Notes under the pieces: model-generated
Database searches by the model: none
What the model was told of the DNA's origin: nothing
The model's input: the letters and a program-made list of their open reading frames with translations, nothing else
Assembly: GCA_029264655.1 (NCBI GenBank)
Contig: JARHZY010000102.1
Location: forward strand, 1 to 13,581
Direction of reading: 5' to 3'
DNA from: Helicobacter sp.
Lineage (GTDB): Bacteria; Campylobacterota; Campylobacteria; Campylobacterales; Helicobacteraceae
Length of the DNA stretch: 13,581 bases
Position numbers and translations under genes: made by a program
In this document: piece after piece, positions 1 to 6,039 of the stretch
Numbering within the stretch: position 1 is the first letter of the stretch
Layout: every line of letters begins with the position of its first letter

Positions 1-1
1 T

Positions 2-199
2 ATTGAGCAAGTAGCTTCATATAATGGCATATGGCGGCATGGAATCTTTGCTATTGGAATCTATCATAACCCAATCCCTCAATACAAAAAGCTTACACCA
101 TTTGCAGCTATTAAGGTTGGGACATGGCTACAGGATAGATATTTTCAACATGATTTTACTATACTTGCAGAATTTGGCTTGCGTTGGAAAGTGTTTTAA
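2..199 (+). CDS. C-terminal fragment of probable outer-membrane beta-barrel protein (5' end outside window)
   Basis: The frame starting at base 2 is open from the window edge to a TAA at 197-199, giving 65 residues without a start codon, so this is the 3' end of a gene beginning upstream. The residues alternate polar and hydrophobic/aromatic in strand-length blocks (FAIGIYHNP, FAAIKVGTW, FTILAEFGLRWKVF), and the chain ends in phenylalanine, as expected of the terminal strand recognised by the BAM complex in Gram-negative outer-membrane proteins. The family cannot be named from this fragment. An ATG-initiated reading frame overlapping it in another frame (24-227) lacks these properties and I treat it as a shadow. 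The coding call is moderate and the beta-barrel call is an inference from strand pattern and C-terminus. Confidence 0.55.
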   Translation: MEQVASYNGIWRHGIFAIGIYHNPIPQYKKLTPFAAIKVGTWLQDRYFQHDFTILAEFGLRWKVF

Positions 200-341
200 T
201 ATTTATATGTGTATGATGGCAATATAAATATTTGTCATTAAATGGGATTCTAAAGTATTTTATTATGCTCTGTAATAATTTGCCCATCTATGAATGTTTA
301 TTATTGATTTTTGAAAAAAATGCAAGATTGATAGAATCCTT

Positions 342-360
342 ATTAATGATTATCATACTA
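342..360. promoter_or_regulatory. Fur-box-like sequence upstream of the pseudopilin-like gene
   Basis: The core TAATGATTATCAT (344-356) agrees with the classical Fur consensus at about 13 of 19 positions. It lies about 120 bases upstream of the gene at 478 and about 50 bases upstream of a possible -10 hexamer. The resemblance is partial, and AT-rich intergenic DNA produces such matches by chance, so this is only a candidate. Confidence 0.25.
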
Positions 361-407
361 ATGCAAGATATTTATAAGTAAAAACAAATCTTAAAGACAT
401 GATATAT

Positions 408-413
408 TATAAT
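408..413 (+). promoter_or_regulatory. Candidate -10 hexamer for the pseudopilin-like gene
   Basis: A perfect TATAAT sits 64 bases before the ATG at 478, inside the 12-bp palindrome ATATTATAATAT (404-415). There is no extended TGn and no clear -35 element, which is common in Campylobacterota sigma-70 promoters. The hexamer could be fortuitous in sequence this AT-rich. Confidence 0.35.
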
Positions 414-477
414 ATCAGTATGCAAAAATTTTGAGTAAGAAAATCTAACTCATAATTTGTAATTATAAGGGTAAATA

Positions 478-1149
478 ATGAAACTTCTTGAAATTATATA
501 TACACTACTTGCAATAGGCATACTTACCTCTACAGCATGGTTTGCATATACTTTTACATTACCAAACAATACACAAGCAGCCCTTACAACACTTTATGCA
601 CTAAAACATGCAAGAATGCTTGCATTAGCAGAACATTCAAAGTTGGGCTATATAGGATTTGGCGATATTTATGCATTTGCTCGCGTAGATTCAAAGCGAT
701 TATTAACAAACTATATTCCTTTTTATTGGCAGTTACAATTCCATACAAGCGGTATTTATACGAAAAATAGCTTATCAATTTATCGCGATACACCGCGTTT
801 TGCAACTACAACTGATTTTGATAAACGCCCGCTTGCTGGGGATATTGTCGCATTACATGTAAGCACAACAAAATGCTTAAGTGGCTATAACAATACAAAT
901 ATTACAGGATTCTGTAAAGATAATGCACTTTTTGACTTCCGCCTACATGAAAGCACAAAAATAAATACATTGGCACTCCAAACACAGACAAGCTGTCAAG
1001 AACGGGATACTTTTCGTTTCTATTTTGATGATTTTGGACAAATATTATGCGGGCAAAAGATACATATGCCAAAAACTACACAAAGTGTTCTCGTTGGCAA
1101 TATTACAATTTTTGTTGAACCATATACAGGTTATGCCTTTTTTCTATAA
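478..1149 (+). CDS. Pseudopilin-like inner-membrane protein lacking a prepilin leader
   Basis: This 223-aa protein has the plan of a type II secretion/type IV pilus pseudopilin. Residues 3-23 form a hydrophobic helix starting L-L-E and resembling the mature pilin start F-T-L-I-E. The C-terminal part has the FYFDDFGQ and NITIFVEPYTGYAF stretches, matching the 'FD..GRP ... ITI..EP.TGY' ending I know from Campylobacterota pseudopilins. Four cysteines (C133, C146, C173, C191) could form two disulfides. The glutamate is residue 5 of the whole protein, exactly its place in a mature pilin, so there is no leader and no G/A cleavage site. The start is well supported: TAAGGG (466-471) precedes ATG 478, and an in-frame TAA at 472-474 excludes extension. 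It stands alone and converges with the next gene. A transport or competence role is plausible by family only. The pseudopilin fold is the confident part. Confidence 0.75.
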   Translation: MKLLEIIYTLLAIGILTSTAWFAYTFTLPNNTQAALTTLYALKHARMLALAEHSKLGYIGFGDIYAFARVDSKRLLTNYIPFYWQLQFHTSGIYTKNSLSIYRDTPRFATTTDFDKRPLAGDIVALHVSTTKCLSGYNNTNITGFCKDNALFDFRLHESTKINTLALQTQTSCQERDTFRFYFDDFGQILCGQKIHMPKTTQSVLVGNITIFVEPYTGYAFFL

Positions 1150-1227
1150 TATTAAAACCCTAGCACAATATAAAAAGATTATAATATATAAACATACGGC
1201 ATAAATTCTCTAAACATTCCATATCGT

Positions 1228-1956
1228 TTATGAACGCACATAATTATCAAATTGCATTATAGTGTATTCTAAATATTGTATAAAATCATTTTCTTTTGAC
1301 ATAGCATAGTGTGCACGGATTGTAGAAAGCTTAATACAAAGTGTAGCACTTGTATCCTTTGCTTGTTGTAATTTTGTGATAAAGGTATGGCTTTTTTGTA
1401 AAATCTCTTGTTGTGCTTGCGGTTGTAAGTCTTCAAAAAGCTCTAAAAAAGGTTGCAAAAATTCATACAATGTTTGTGAAGCTATTTGCATGCTTTCCCT
1501 TATTTTCTCAATAATATTCATTGTCATACTATATGAACGCTCGCCTTTTTTAAAGCAAACATGCGTAAGCTTATCGCATTCAATAATGAGCTTTTGTGTT
1601 TCTGTATAAAGTTTTTCTCCTTTTGTAAGAAAAAGCATTAAAGTATGTGATTGTTTATTATTTGTTTGCAGGAAACTTTTTGCATAAATGCCTTTTGTTT
1701 GTGTTGGCATAGATTCAGCATTACTGCGTCTTTTATAGAGTTTTTTACGTGCTTCTCTATCTATATTATTTATTTGTATTTCTCCATTATGAAATGTAAT
1801 ATCATATTGTTTCAACAAGGCATTTGCATTTGGGGCTATTGGAATCTTATTAAGATGATTATAATATGCACTGCGAATTATCTCTTTTTCATAATCACTT
1901 ATTGCAAGTGAATCTATTTTAGCAAAATTGCGATGGAATTGTGCATTAACATTCAT
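1228..1956 (-). CDS. Hypothetical helical protein, 242 aa, downstream of ispA
   Basis: I do not recognise this protein. The start is firm: AGGAGA (1961-1966 on the minus strand) lies four bases before the ATG at 1956. It has no signal peptide or membrane segment. A basic stretch (DREARKKLYKRRSNAE, about 66-81) is followed by long amphipathic helices from about 115 to 205, with repeated Leu/Phe/Gln/Glu blocks (YEFLQPFLELFEDLQPQAQQE), suggesting a cytoplasmic helical-bundle or coiled-coil protein. It is the third gene of a same-direction run after tpiA and ispA, with 52 bases between the ispA stop and its start, so co-transcription is likely, although a functional link to isoprenoid synthesis is not shown. 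Its 3' end faces the pseudopilin-like gene across 78 bases with no clear terminator. Confidence 0.8.
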   Translation of the reverse strand: MNVNAQFHRNFAKIDSLAISDYEKEIIRSAYYNHLNKIPIAPNANALLKQYDITFHNGEIQINNIDREARKKLYKRRSNAESMPTQTKGIYAKSFLQTNNKQSHTLMLFLTKGEKLYTETQKLIIECDKLTHVCFKKGERSYSMTMNIIEKIRESMQIASQTLYEFLQPFLELFEDLQPQAQQEILQKSHTFITKLQQAKDTSATLCIKLSTIRAHYAMSKENDFIQYLEYTIMQFDNYVRS

Positions 1957-2008
1957 AAATTCTCCTTTATAGCAAAGCTAAAAACCACAATAAACACTAT
2001 AAGAATAA

Positions 2009-2890
2009 TTATGTAAATGGTTGTAAATATGGCTCTAAAAGTTCAGTTAAATAGGTATAAATCATGTGATGTCCTAATGTGCGTAATGTTTCTAAGTCGT
2101 TTTGCAATGATAGTGCATGTTGCTGTAAAGACTGCTTTGCTGCTGTTAAGCCCATAAGATTAACATAGCTATTTTTATTACTATCGTTATGTGCTGTTTT
2201 TCCTGATGTATGCTCATCTTGAATAGAATCAATAATATCATCACGAATTTGAAAATAAAGTCCCAAAGAAAGCCCAAAATCATATAAATATTTTTGTGTT
2301 TCATAACATAAATTTGCAATGATTGCGCCCATTTGTAAGCTTGCTGCAATGAGCTTTGCAGTCTTATGAGTATGGATATATTGCAACTTATCAAGCGAAA
2401 GTGTTGTATTTTCGAAATGGCAATCAAGGGCTTGTCCAAGCACCATACCCCCAATACCTCCATTTGCACTCAAACACGCAATAAGTGCAACTACTACACT
2501 TGGGGCAAAACATGCATTTGCAAGCAAATGGAAACTATAGGTATTAAGACCATCTCCTACTAAAATCGCACTTACTTCATCATATTTACAATGCAATGTT
2601 GGATGGTTGCGTCTTAATGTTGCATTATCCATAGCAGGCAAATCATCATGAATGAGTGAATAGGTATGCAAACATTCAAGCCCAAGACATACATCAAAAG
2701 CATTTTTTACCTGTTCTTTTGCCTCCGCACACACAATACTAAGCAAAAGGTTTGGACGGAATCTTTTTCCTCCATTTAAAACCATTTCCCAAAATGCTTG
2801 CTCAAAGTATGGGTGGAAGCTTGCTATTGTTGGTTTGTTGGCATGGAGATAAGATTCAAACTCCATGCAAGTTTGCTTAAAAAATGACAT
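2009..2890 (-). CDS. ispA: Polyprenyl (farnesyl/geranyl) diphosphate synthase
   Basis: A short-chain trans-prenyltransferase that condenses dimethylallyl or geranyl diphosphate with isopentenyl diphosphate in the cytoplasm, supplying quinone and undecaprenyl precursors. Numbered from the ATG used here (293 aa), the family motifs appear in order: GGKRFRP (40-46, isopentenyl-diphosphate binding), the first aspartate-rich motif DDLPAMD (82-88) with the two-residue insertion typical of bacterial farnesyl synthases, LRR (92-94), and the second aspartate-rich motif DDIID (217-221), followed by the GKTA...NSY segment of the product-release region. Length is normal for IspA. A GTG two codons upstream (2896) is in frame, but AAAGG at 2898-2902 lies only two bases from it and eight from the ATG at 2890, so I prefer the ATG. 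Product chain length cannot be fixed from sequence. It lies between tpiA and a hypothetical gene on the same strand. Confidence 0.93.
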   Translation of the reverse strand: MSFFKQTCMEFESYLHANKPTIASFHPYFEQAFWEMVLNGGKRFRPNLLLSIVCAEAKEQVKNAFDVCLGLECLHTYSLIHDDLPAMDNATLRRNHPTLHCKYDEVSAILVGDGLNTYSFHLLANACFAPSVVVALIACLSANGGIGGMVLGQALDCHFENTTLSLDKLQYIHTHKTAKLIAASLQMGAIIANLCYETQKYLYDFGLSLGLYFQIRDDIIDSIQDEHTSGKTAHNDSNKNSYVNLMGLTAAKQSLQQHALSLQNDLETLRTLGHHMIYTYLTELLEPYLQPFT

Positions 2891-2897
2891 AAACACG

Positions 2898-2902
2898 CCT
2901 TT
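2898..2902 (-). promoter_or_regulatory. Ribosome binding site that selects the ispA ATG start
   Basis: AAAGG on the minus strand is followed by CG, then GTG TTT ATG. It is too close to the GTG at 2896 but well spaced for the ATG at 2890, so it decides between the two in-frame starts. Confidence 0.6.
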
Positions 2903-2915
2903 AACTTTTTCTATA

Positions 2916-2924
2916 ATTCTATCA
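2916..2924 (-). promoter_or_regulatory. Candidate extended -10 promoter for ispA
   Basis: The minus strand reads TGATAGAAT, matching the extended -10 form TGnTAnnAT, 26 bases upstream of the chosen ispA ATG. It overlaps an inverted repeat at 2921-2936 (ATCATG-AAAG-CATGAT). ispA may therefore have its own promoter in addition to any read-through from tpiA. This is judged by eye only. Confidence 0.35.
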
Positions 2925-2936
2925 TGAAAGCATGAT
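2921..2936. repeat. Inverted repeat overlapping the ispA promoter candidate
   Basis: Perfect 6-bp arms ATCATG and CATGAT flank the 4-base loop AAAG. The arms overlap the upstream edge of the ispA -10 candidate, so it could be an operator or simply a small hairpin in the tpiA-ispA gap. Confidence 0.4.
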
Positions 2937-2958
2937 TTTAGGACATAAAATTATGTTA

Positions 2959-2978
2959 TTTGATTTTATATAATCAAA
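2959..2978. repeat. Stem-loop just downstream of tpiA
   Basis: Seven-base arms TTTGATT and AATCAAA surround a 6-base AT loop, six bases beyond the tpiA stop codon. It is AT-only apart from one pair and has no downstream T-run in the tpiA direction, so it is at best a weak terminator or an RNA 3'-end hairpin. Confidence 0.35.
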
Positions 2979-2983
2979 AAATA

Positions 2984-3673
2984 TTATGATGCAACTGCAG
3001 CAATCATTTGTGCAAAATTTTTAGAACAAAGACTTGCCCCACCAATCAATACTCCATCAGTGATGGCACAAATTTGTGCTATATTGCTCTGATTCACACT
3101 GCCACCATACAATGCTTTCTGCACACCTAATTGCCTTAATATATCCATTATCTTTGCAATTTCATCAAGGCTTGGTGTTTTGCCACTACCTATTGCCCAA
3201 ATAGGTTCATAAGCTATTGTTAGTAGTGGGTATGATAAGTCAATATGTAAAAGCTGTGTGGCTAAGAAATCATACACATTACTCACATTTGCATCTTCTC
3301 CAATGCAAAGCATAATACGCATATTTGCTGCCATAAAGAATTGGAATTTTGCTGCAATCACAGCATTATGTTCGCCTAAAATATGGCGTCTCTCGCTATG
3401 CCCAAGCATAATGTGCTTAATTTGCAAAGCATTAAGGATTTCTTGCCCAATCTCACCAGTAAAAGCACCATTTTGCACGGGATAAGCATTTTGTGCACCA
3501 ATCTCAAAATGCTTGTAGATATTATCTGTTAAGCTCGCTTGATTAGGAAATATAATAATGTTGTGATTTTTTGCATGCTGTATGGCTTCAAGCTCTGTTT
3601 GCAATGTAGCACAATATGTTAAAGTGCTTTGTGGTGTGTGGTTGGCTTTTAAGTTTGCTGCAATTGTTTTCAT
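2984..3673 (-). CDS. tpiA: Triosephosphate isomerase
   Basis: Interconverts dihydroxyacetone phosphate and glyceraldehyde 3-phosphate in glycolysis/gluconeogenesis as a cytoplasmic TIM-barrel dimer. All catalytic residues are visible: N7 and K9 in the first strand (ANLKAN), the electrophilic H92 in GHSERR, and catalytic base E156 in YEPIWAIG, followed by the phosphate-gripping loop 6 (IGSGKTP) and the phosphate-binding glycines in YGGSVN (189-194) and LIGGASL (209-215). At 229 aa it is shorter than the usual ~250 and close to the short Helicobacter form. AAGGAA sits five bases before the ATG at 3673, and upstream TGCTAAGAT (3701-3709, minus) is a plausible promoter. It is the first gene of a same-direction run with ispA, 93 bases apart. 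Confidence 0.96.
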   Translation of the reverse strand: MKTIAANLKANHTPQSTLTYCATLQTELEAIQHAKNHNIIIFPNQASLTDNIYKHFEIGAQNAYPVQNGAFTGEIGQEILNALQIKHIMLGHSERRHILGEHNAVIAAKFQFFMAANMRIMLCIGEDANVSNVYDFLATQLLHIDLSYPLLTIAYEPIWAIGSGKTPSLDEIAKIMDILRQLGVQKALYGGSVNQSNIAQICAITDGVLIGGASLCSKNFAQMIAAVAS

Positions 3674-3700
3674 AATATTCCTTTCAATTTGATATATTGA

Positions 3701-3709
3701 ATCTTAGCA
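3701..3709 (-). promoter_or_regulatory. Candidate extended -10 promoter for tpiA
   Basis: TGCTAAGAT on the minus strand fits TGnTAnnAT and lies 28 bases before the tpiA ATG, giving a short leader. The AT inverted repeat at 3709-3729 lies immediately upstream, across the spacer and -35 position. Confidence 0.4.
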
Positions 3710-3729
3710 ATAAAATCAGTAATTTTATT
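3709..3729. repeat. AT inverted repeat upstream of the tpiA -10
   Basis: Perfect 8-base arms AATAAAAT and ATTTTATT around the loop CAGTA. It spans the spacer to -35 region of the tpiA promoter candidate. With arms made only of A and T it could occur by chance; an operator role is speculation. Confidence 0.35.
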
Positions 3730-3864
3730 AAATATAAGATTCCTTAAGTAGCAATATAGCCTAAAAACCACACAATAGAAAAACACATGTGAAGATAAAA
3801 TACCATTTATATTTTGCTCATATGCACTTAGCTATAACCCATCAATAACAATATTAGCATAAAA

Positions 3865-4583
3865 CTACTTGATAAGGCACAATCTCTTATACCTAGTATT
3901 TTCGTTATTTATTAAAATTATAATGTTAGATTTAGTGTGAAATTGATAGATTCTTTTTTGAGTATATTGTTGCATACTATTTGCAATATTTTTTAATGCA
4001 TCTATTCTTTTTTCTAGCTTTTCAGTTTTATCATTCATAGTAGCTAGTATTGTATTATCAAGTTTTTTGTTATTGGCACATGTGCCACTTATTGCAATGG
4101 GGTAGATAAGAACAATTGTTGCCAAAAGCTCTTTATTTTCAAGATAAAATTTTGCGTTTTCTAGTGTATTGGTATCATATCGATGCTGTCCGAATTGTAT
4201 TTCTGCCATAAGTTTTCCATCTGTATAATATAATTTAGCGGTATTATCGATTTCACCATTTGTATATGGAGTTTCACTATAAAGACTTCCATTTTCATAA
4301 TATTCTTTTTCGATACCATCTCTTTCGCTATTGTTATATGGTGTTGTGCTTTTAAGATTCCAATTTTCATAATATGCTTTTTGAAAACCATTTATGTATG
4401 GGATTTCTAACCAAAGAGTGCCATTTTCACGATACCTTTTTTCAACACAACCTTGTATTTTATCTTATTCATTTTTACATTCTTTCAAATTACTATTATC
4501 TGTTTATTTTGTGTTGTTTGCTAACATTAGCATACCACATAACATAAAACTTACTAAAAATTTTTAACTTGTATATTAAACAT
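3865..4583 (-). pseudogene. Decayed secreted YwqK-family (MORN-like repeat) protein
   Basis: Read from the ATG at 4583 (AAGGGA ribosome site just upstream), the frame starts MFNIQVK and hits a stop at once. Adding one A to the A5 tract at 4561-4565 restores a lipoprotein-like or Sec signal peptide (KKFLVSFMLCGMLMLA). It then runs through two in-frame TAA codons (4504-4506 and 4465-4467) into a long open frame ending at 3865, about 239 codons in all. Between about 4443 and 4190 lie four degenerate repeats of the YwqK/MORN-variant type (RYRENGTLWLEIPYING, AYYENWNLKSTTPYNN, EYYENGSLYSETPYTNG, LYYTDGKLMAEIQF). Next come the ISGTCAN segment, which I associate with Helicobacter members of this family, and a charged coiled-coil tail. 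The intact 114-aa frame from 4209 is only the C-terminal remnant. The family is often labelled 'antitoxin', but that function is uncertain. The three lesions, all removed by minimal edits, indicate a recent pseudogene. Confidence 0.82.
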
Positions 4584-4829
4584 AATATCCCTTTATTGAG
4601 AAACTATTATTTACTATAACACAATCCATTGCAAAAGTCTATATGTTTTATTGTTAATACCCAACAAAATAAAAACACAAATAAAGTATAATTTTTAACA
4701 TCAATTTTGCAAGATAAGTGCTACTTTGCACACTTCATTCTTATATATACTGCATTATTAAGCAATTAGTCTTTTGTATTTTAAGTAAGATTATAAAGCT
4801 ATTTTTAATGTTCTGCAAAAATATTAGTT

Positions 4830-4862
4830 TATGCTATAGCATATAGTTGATAGAAAACTATA
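4830..4862. repeat. Paired palindromes upstream of aroB
   Basis: The perfect 14-bp palindrome TATGCTATAGCATA (4830-4843) runs directly into 7-base arms TATAGTT (4842-4848) and AACTATA (4856-4862) separated by 7 bases. Two adjacent dyads in a gene-free region may be a regulator site, or chance in AT-rich DNA. Confidence 0.4.
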
Positions 4863-4968
4863 GAAAAATGATGATATTTAAACATTCAAAAATGTATCTA
4901 TATTTTAAACAACCAACAAAAAACAAAAAGAAATAAGAAAATTTAATGCTATTGCATCTATTTTAAGC

Positions 4969-4974
4969 TACAAT
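4969..4974 (+). promoter_or_regulatory. Candidate -10 hexamer for aroB-mscS
   Basis: TACAAT lies 36 bases before the aroB ATG, downstream of an A-rich stretch, with AAGG (4993-4996) as the ribosome site. No convincing -35 is visible. It would drive both aroB and the overlapping channel gene. Confidence 0.3.
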
Positions 4975-5004
4975 ATAAAAACTATATAAATCAAGGTATT
5001 ATAT

Positions 5005-6039
5005 ATGAAAAAAGAGATTATTGTGCATACCCATACACAAAGTTATCCTATTACAATAGGCAAACTCACAACGCTTAACTTTCAAGAAAAAAAAGTGCTT
5101 CTTGTTACCTCTAAAAATATAGCTACCCTCTATCTACATTATGTTTTACCGCTTATAGAAGCCCAAAGTGTGCATACCTGCATTATTGATGATAGCGAAA
5201 CCCATAAAAATATGCAAACTATAGAAGAAATTCTTGCAGCTGCTTTTCAACATAAACTGCATCGCAATGCTTTAATGGTTGCACTTGGTGGTGGTGTTGT
5301 TACAGATATGGTAGGTTTTGCGAGTGGAATTTTTCAACGCGGAATTGATTTTATTAGCATTCCAACAACGCTACTTGGCATGGTTGATGCAAGCGTTGGT
5401 GGTAAATGCGGTGTTAATAATGCCTATGGCAAGAATCTTATTGGTTTATTTCACCAACCAAAACAAGTTTTTATTGATACAATGTTTTTACGCACATTAC
5501 CTGAACGCGAGTTGCATGCAGGTGTAGCAGAAATTATCAAAATTTTTGCATGCTTTGATTATGTATTATTGCAAGATTTTAGTATGCGTGATCTTGAGAT
5601 TCATATAACACAAAGCATACATTTAAAGGCTTATATTGTGGGACAAGATGAGCAAGAAAGACGAGGGTTGCGTGCATTGTTAAATTATGGGCATACTTTT
5701 GGGCATGCCATTGAGCTTGAGGGGGGGTTTCATGAATTTTTACATGGTGAAGCTGTGAGTATGGGTATTGTAATGGCAAATAGACTTTCAGTAAAACTTG
5801 GCATACTTTCACCTGATGTAGAAGAGTTTCTTTGTGCATTATTGCAACGTATAGGGCTACCAACACATTATAAAATAAAAAATATAGATTCTTTTTATAA
5901 CTCTTTTTTCTATGATAAAAAAAGTCTTGATTCTAAATTGCATTTTGTTTTACTTGAATCAAGAGAATCAATTAAAGCAACAATCCATAACGATATAGAT
6001 AAAGCACTTATCTATGAGGTATTACATGAATTTACTTAA
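5005..6039 (+). CDS. aroB: 3-dehydroquinate synthase
   Basis: Second step of the shikimate pathway: converts DAHP to 3-dehydroquinate in the cytoplasm using NAD+ and a divalent metal. The 344-aa length is typical. The NAD-binding GGGVVTD is at 95-101, then PTTLLGMVDASVGGK (120-134) with K134, and GKN with K143. The metal ligands by alignment to the family are E176 (AGVAEIIK), H230 (NYGHTFGHA) and H247 (HGEAVSMG), with R223, N227 and H234 as further active-site residues. No key residue is missing. AAGG at 4993-4996 is spaced eight bases before the ATG. The 3' end overlaps the channel gene by 14 bases, so the two are probably co-transcribed and translationally coupled; I recall the same aroB-MscS order in H. 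pylori. Arginine codons are mostly CGN, unlike the TonB receptor. Confidence 0.97.
   Translation: MKKEIIVHTHTQSYPITIGKLTTLNFQEKKVLLVTSKNIATLYLHYVLPLIEAQSVHTCIIDDSETHKNMQTIEEILAAAFQHKLHRNALMVALGGGVVTDMVGFASGIFQRGIDFISIPTTLLGMVDASVGGKCGVNNAYGKNLIGLFHQPKQVFIDTMFLRTLPERELHAGVAEIIKIFACFDYVLLQDFSMRDLEIHITQSIHLKAYIVGQDEQERRGLRALLNYGHTFGHAIELEGGFHEFLHGEAVSMGIVMANRLSVKLGILSPDVEEFLCALLQRIGLPTHYKIKNIDSFYNSFFYDKKSLDSKLHFVLLESRESIKATIHNDIDKALIYEVLHEFT
6016..6019 (+). promoter_or_regulatory. Shine-Dalgarno inside aroB that sets the channel gene start
   Basis: GAGG, six bases before the ATG at 6026, lies within the last codons of aroB. It overlaps an alternative in-frame ATG at 6014 that has no ribosome site of its own, which favours the 6026 start. 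Confidence 0.6.

Larger units (their letters stand above)
4584..5004. other. 421-bp gene-free region between the YwqK pseudogene and aroB
   Basis: All six frames are dense with stops, and I see no RNA gene or decayed protein. It holds the 14-bp palindrome TATGCTATAGCATA (4830-4843), the overlapping inverted repeat TATAGTT/AACTATA (4842-4862), an A-rich tract (about 4911-4942) and a possible aroB -10 (TACAAT, 4969-4974). It serves as the divergent upstream region of both neighbours. Confidence 0.6.

Noticed and set aside
24..227. 67-aa plus-strand reading frame from ATG 24
   Set aside because: It overlaps, in another frame, the open frame at 2-199 that has beta-barrel character and a C-terminal Phe. 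It lacks a ribosome site and family features.
2146..2469. 107-aa reading frame inside ispA
   Set aside because: Same-strand shadow of ispA, whose motifs are all intact in the main frame.
4161..4391. 76-aa minus-strand reading frame starting MVFKKHIM
   Set aside because: It is the +1 shadow of the YwqK repeat frame; the repetitive codons (TATTATGAAAATGG) create the open frame.
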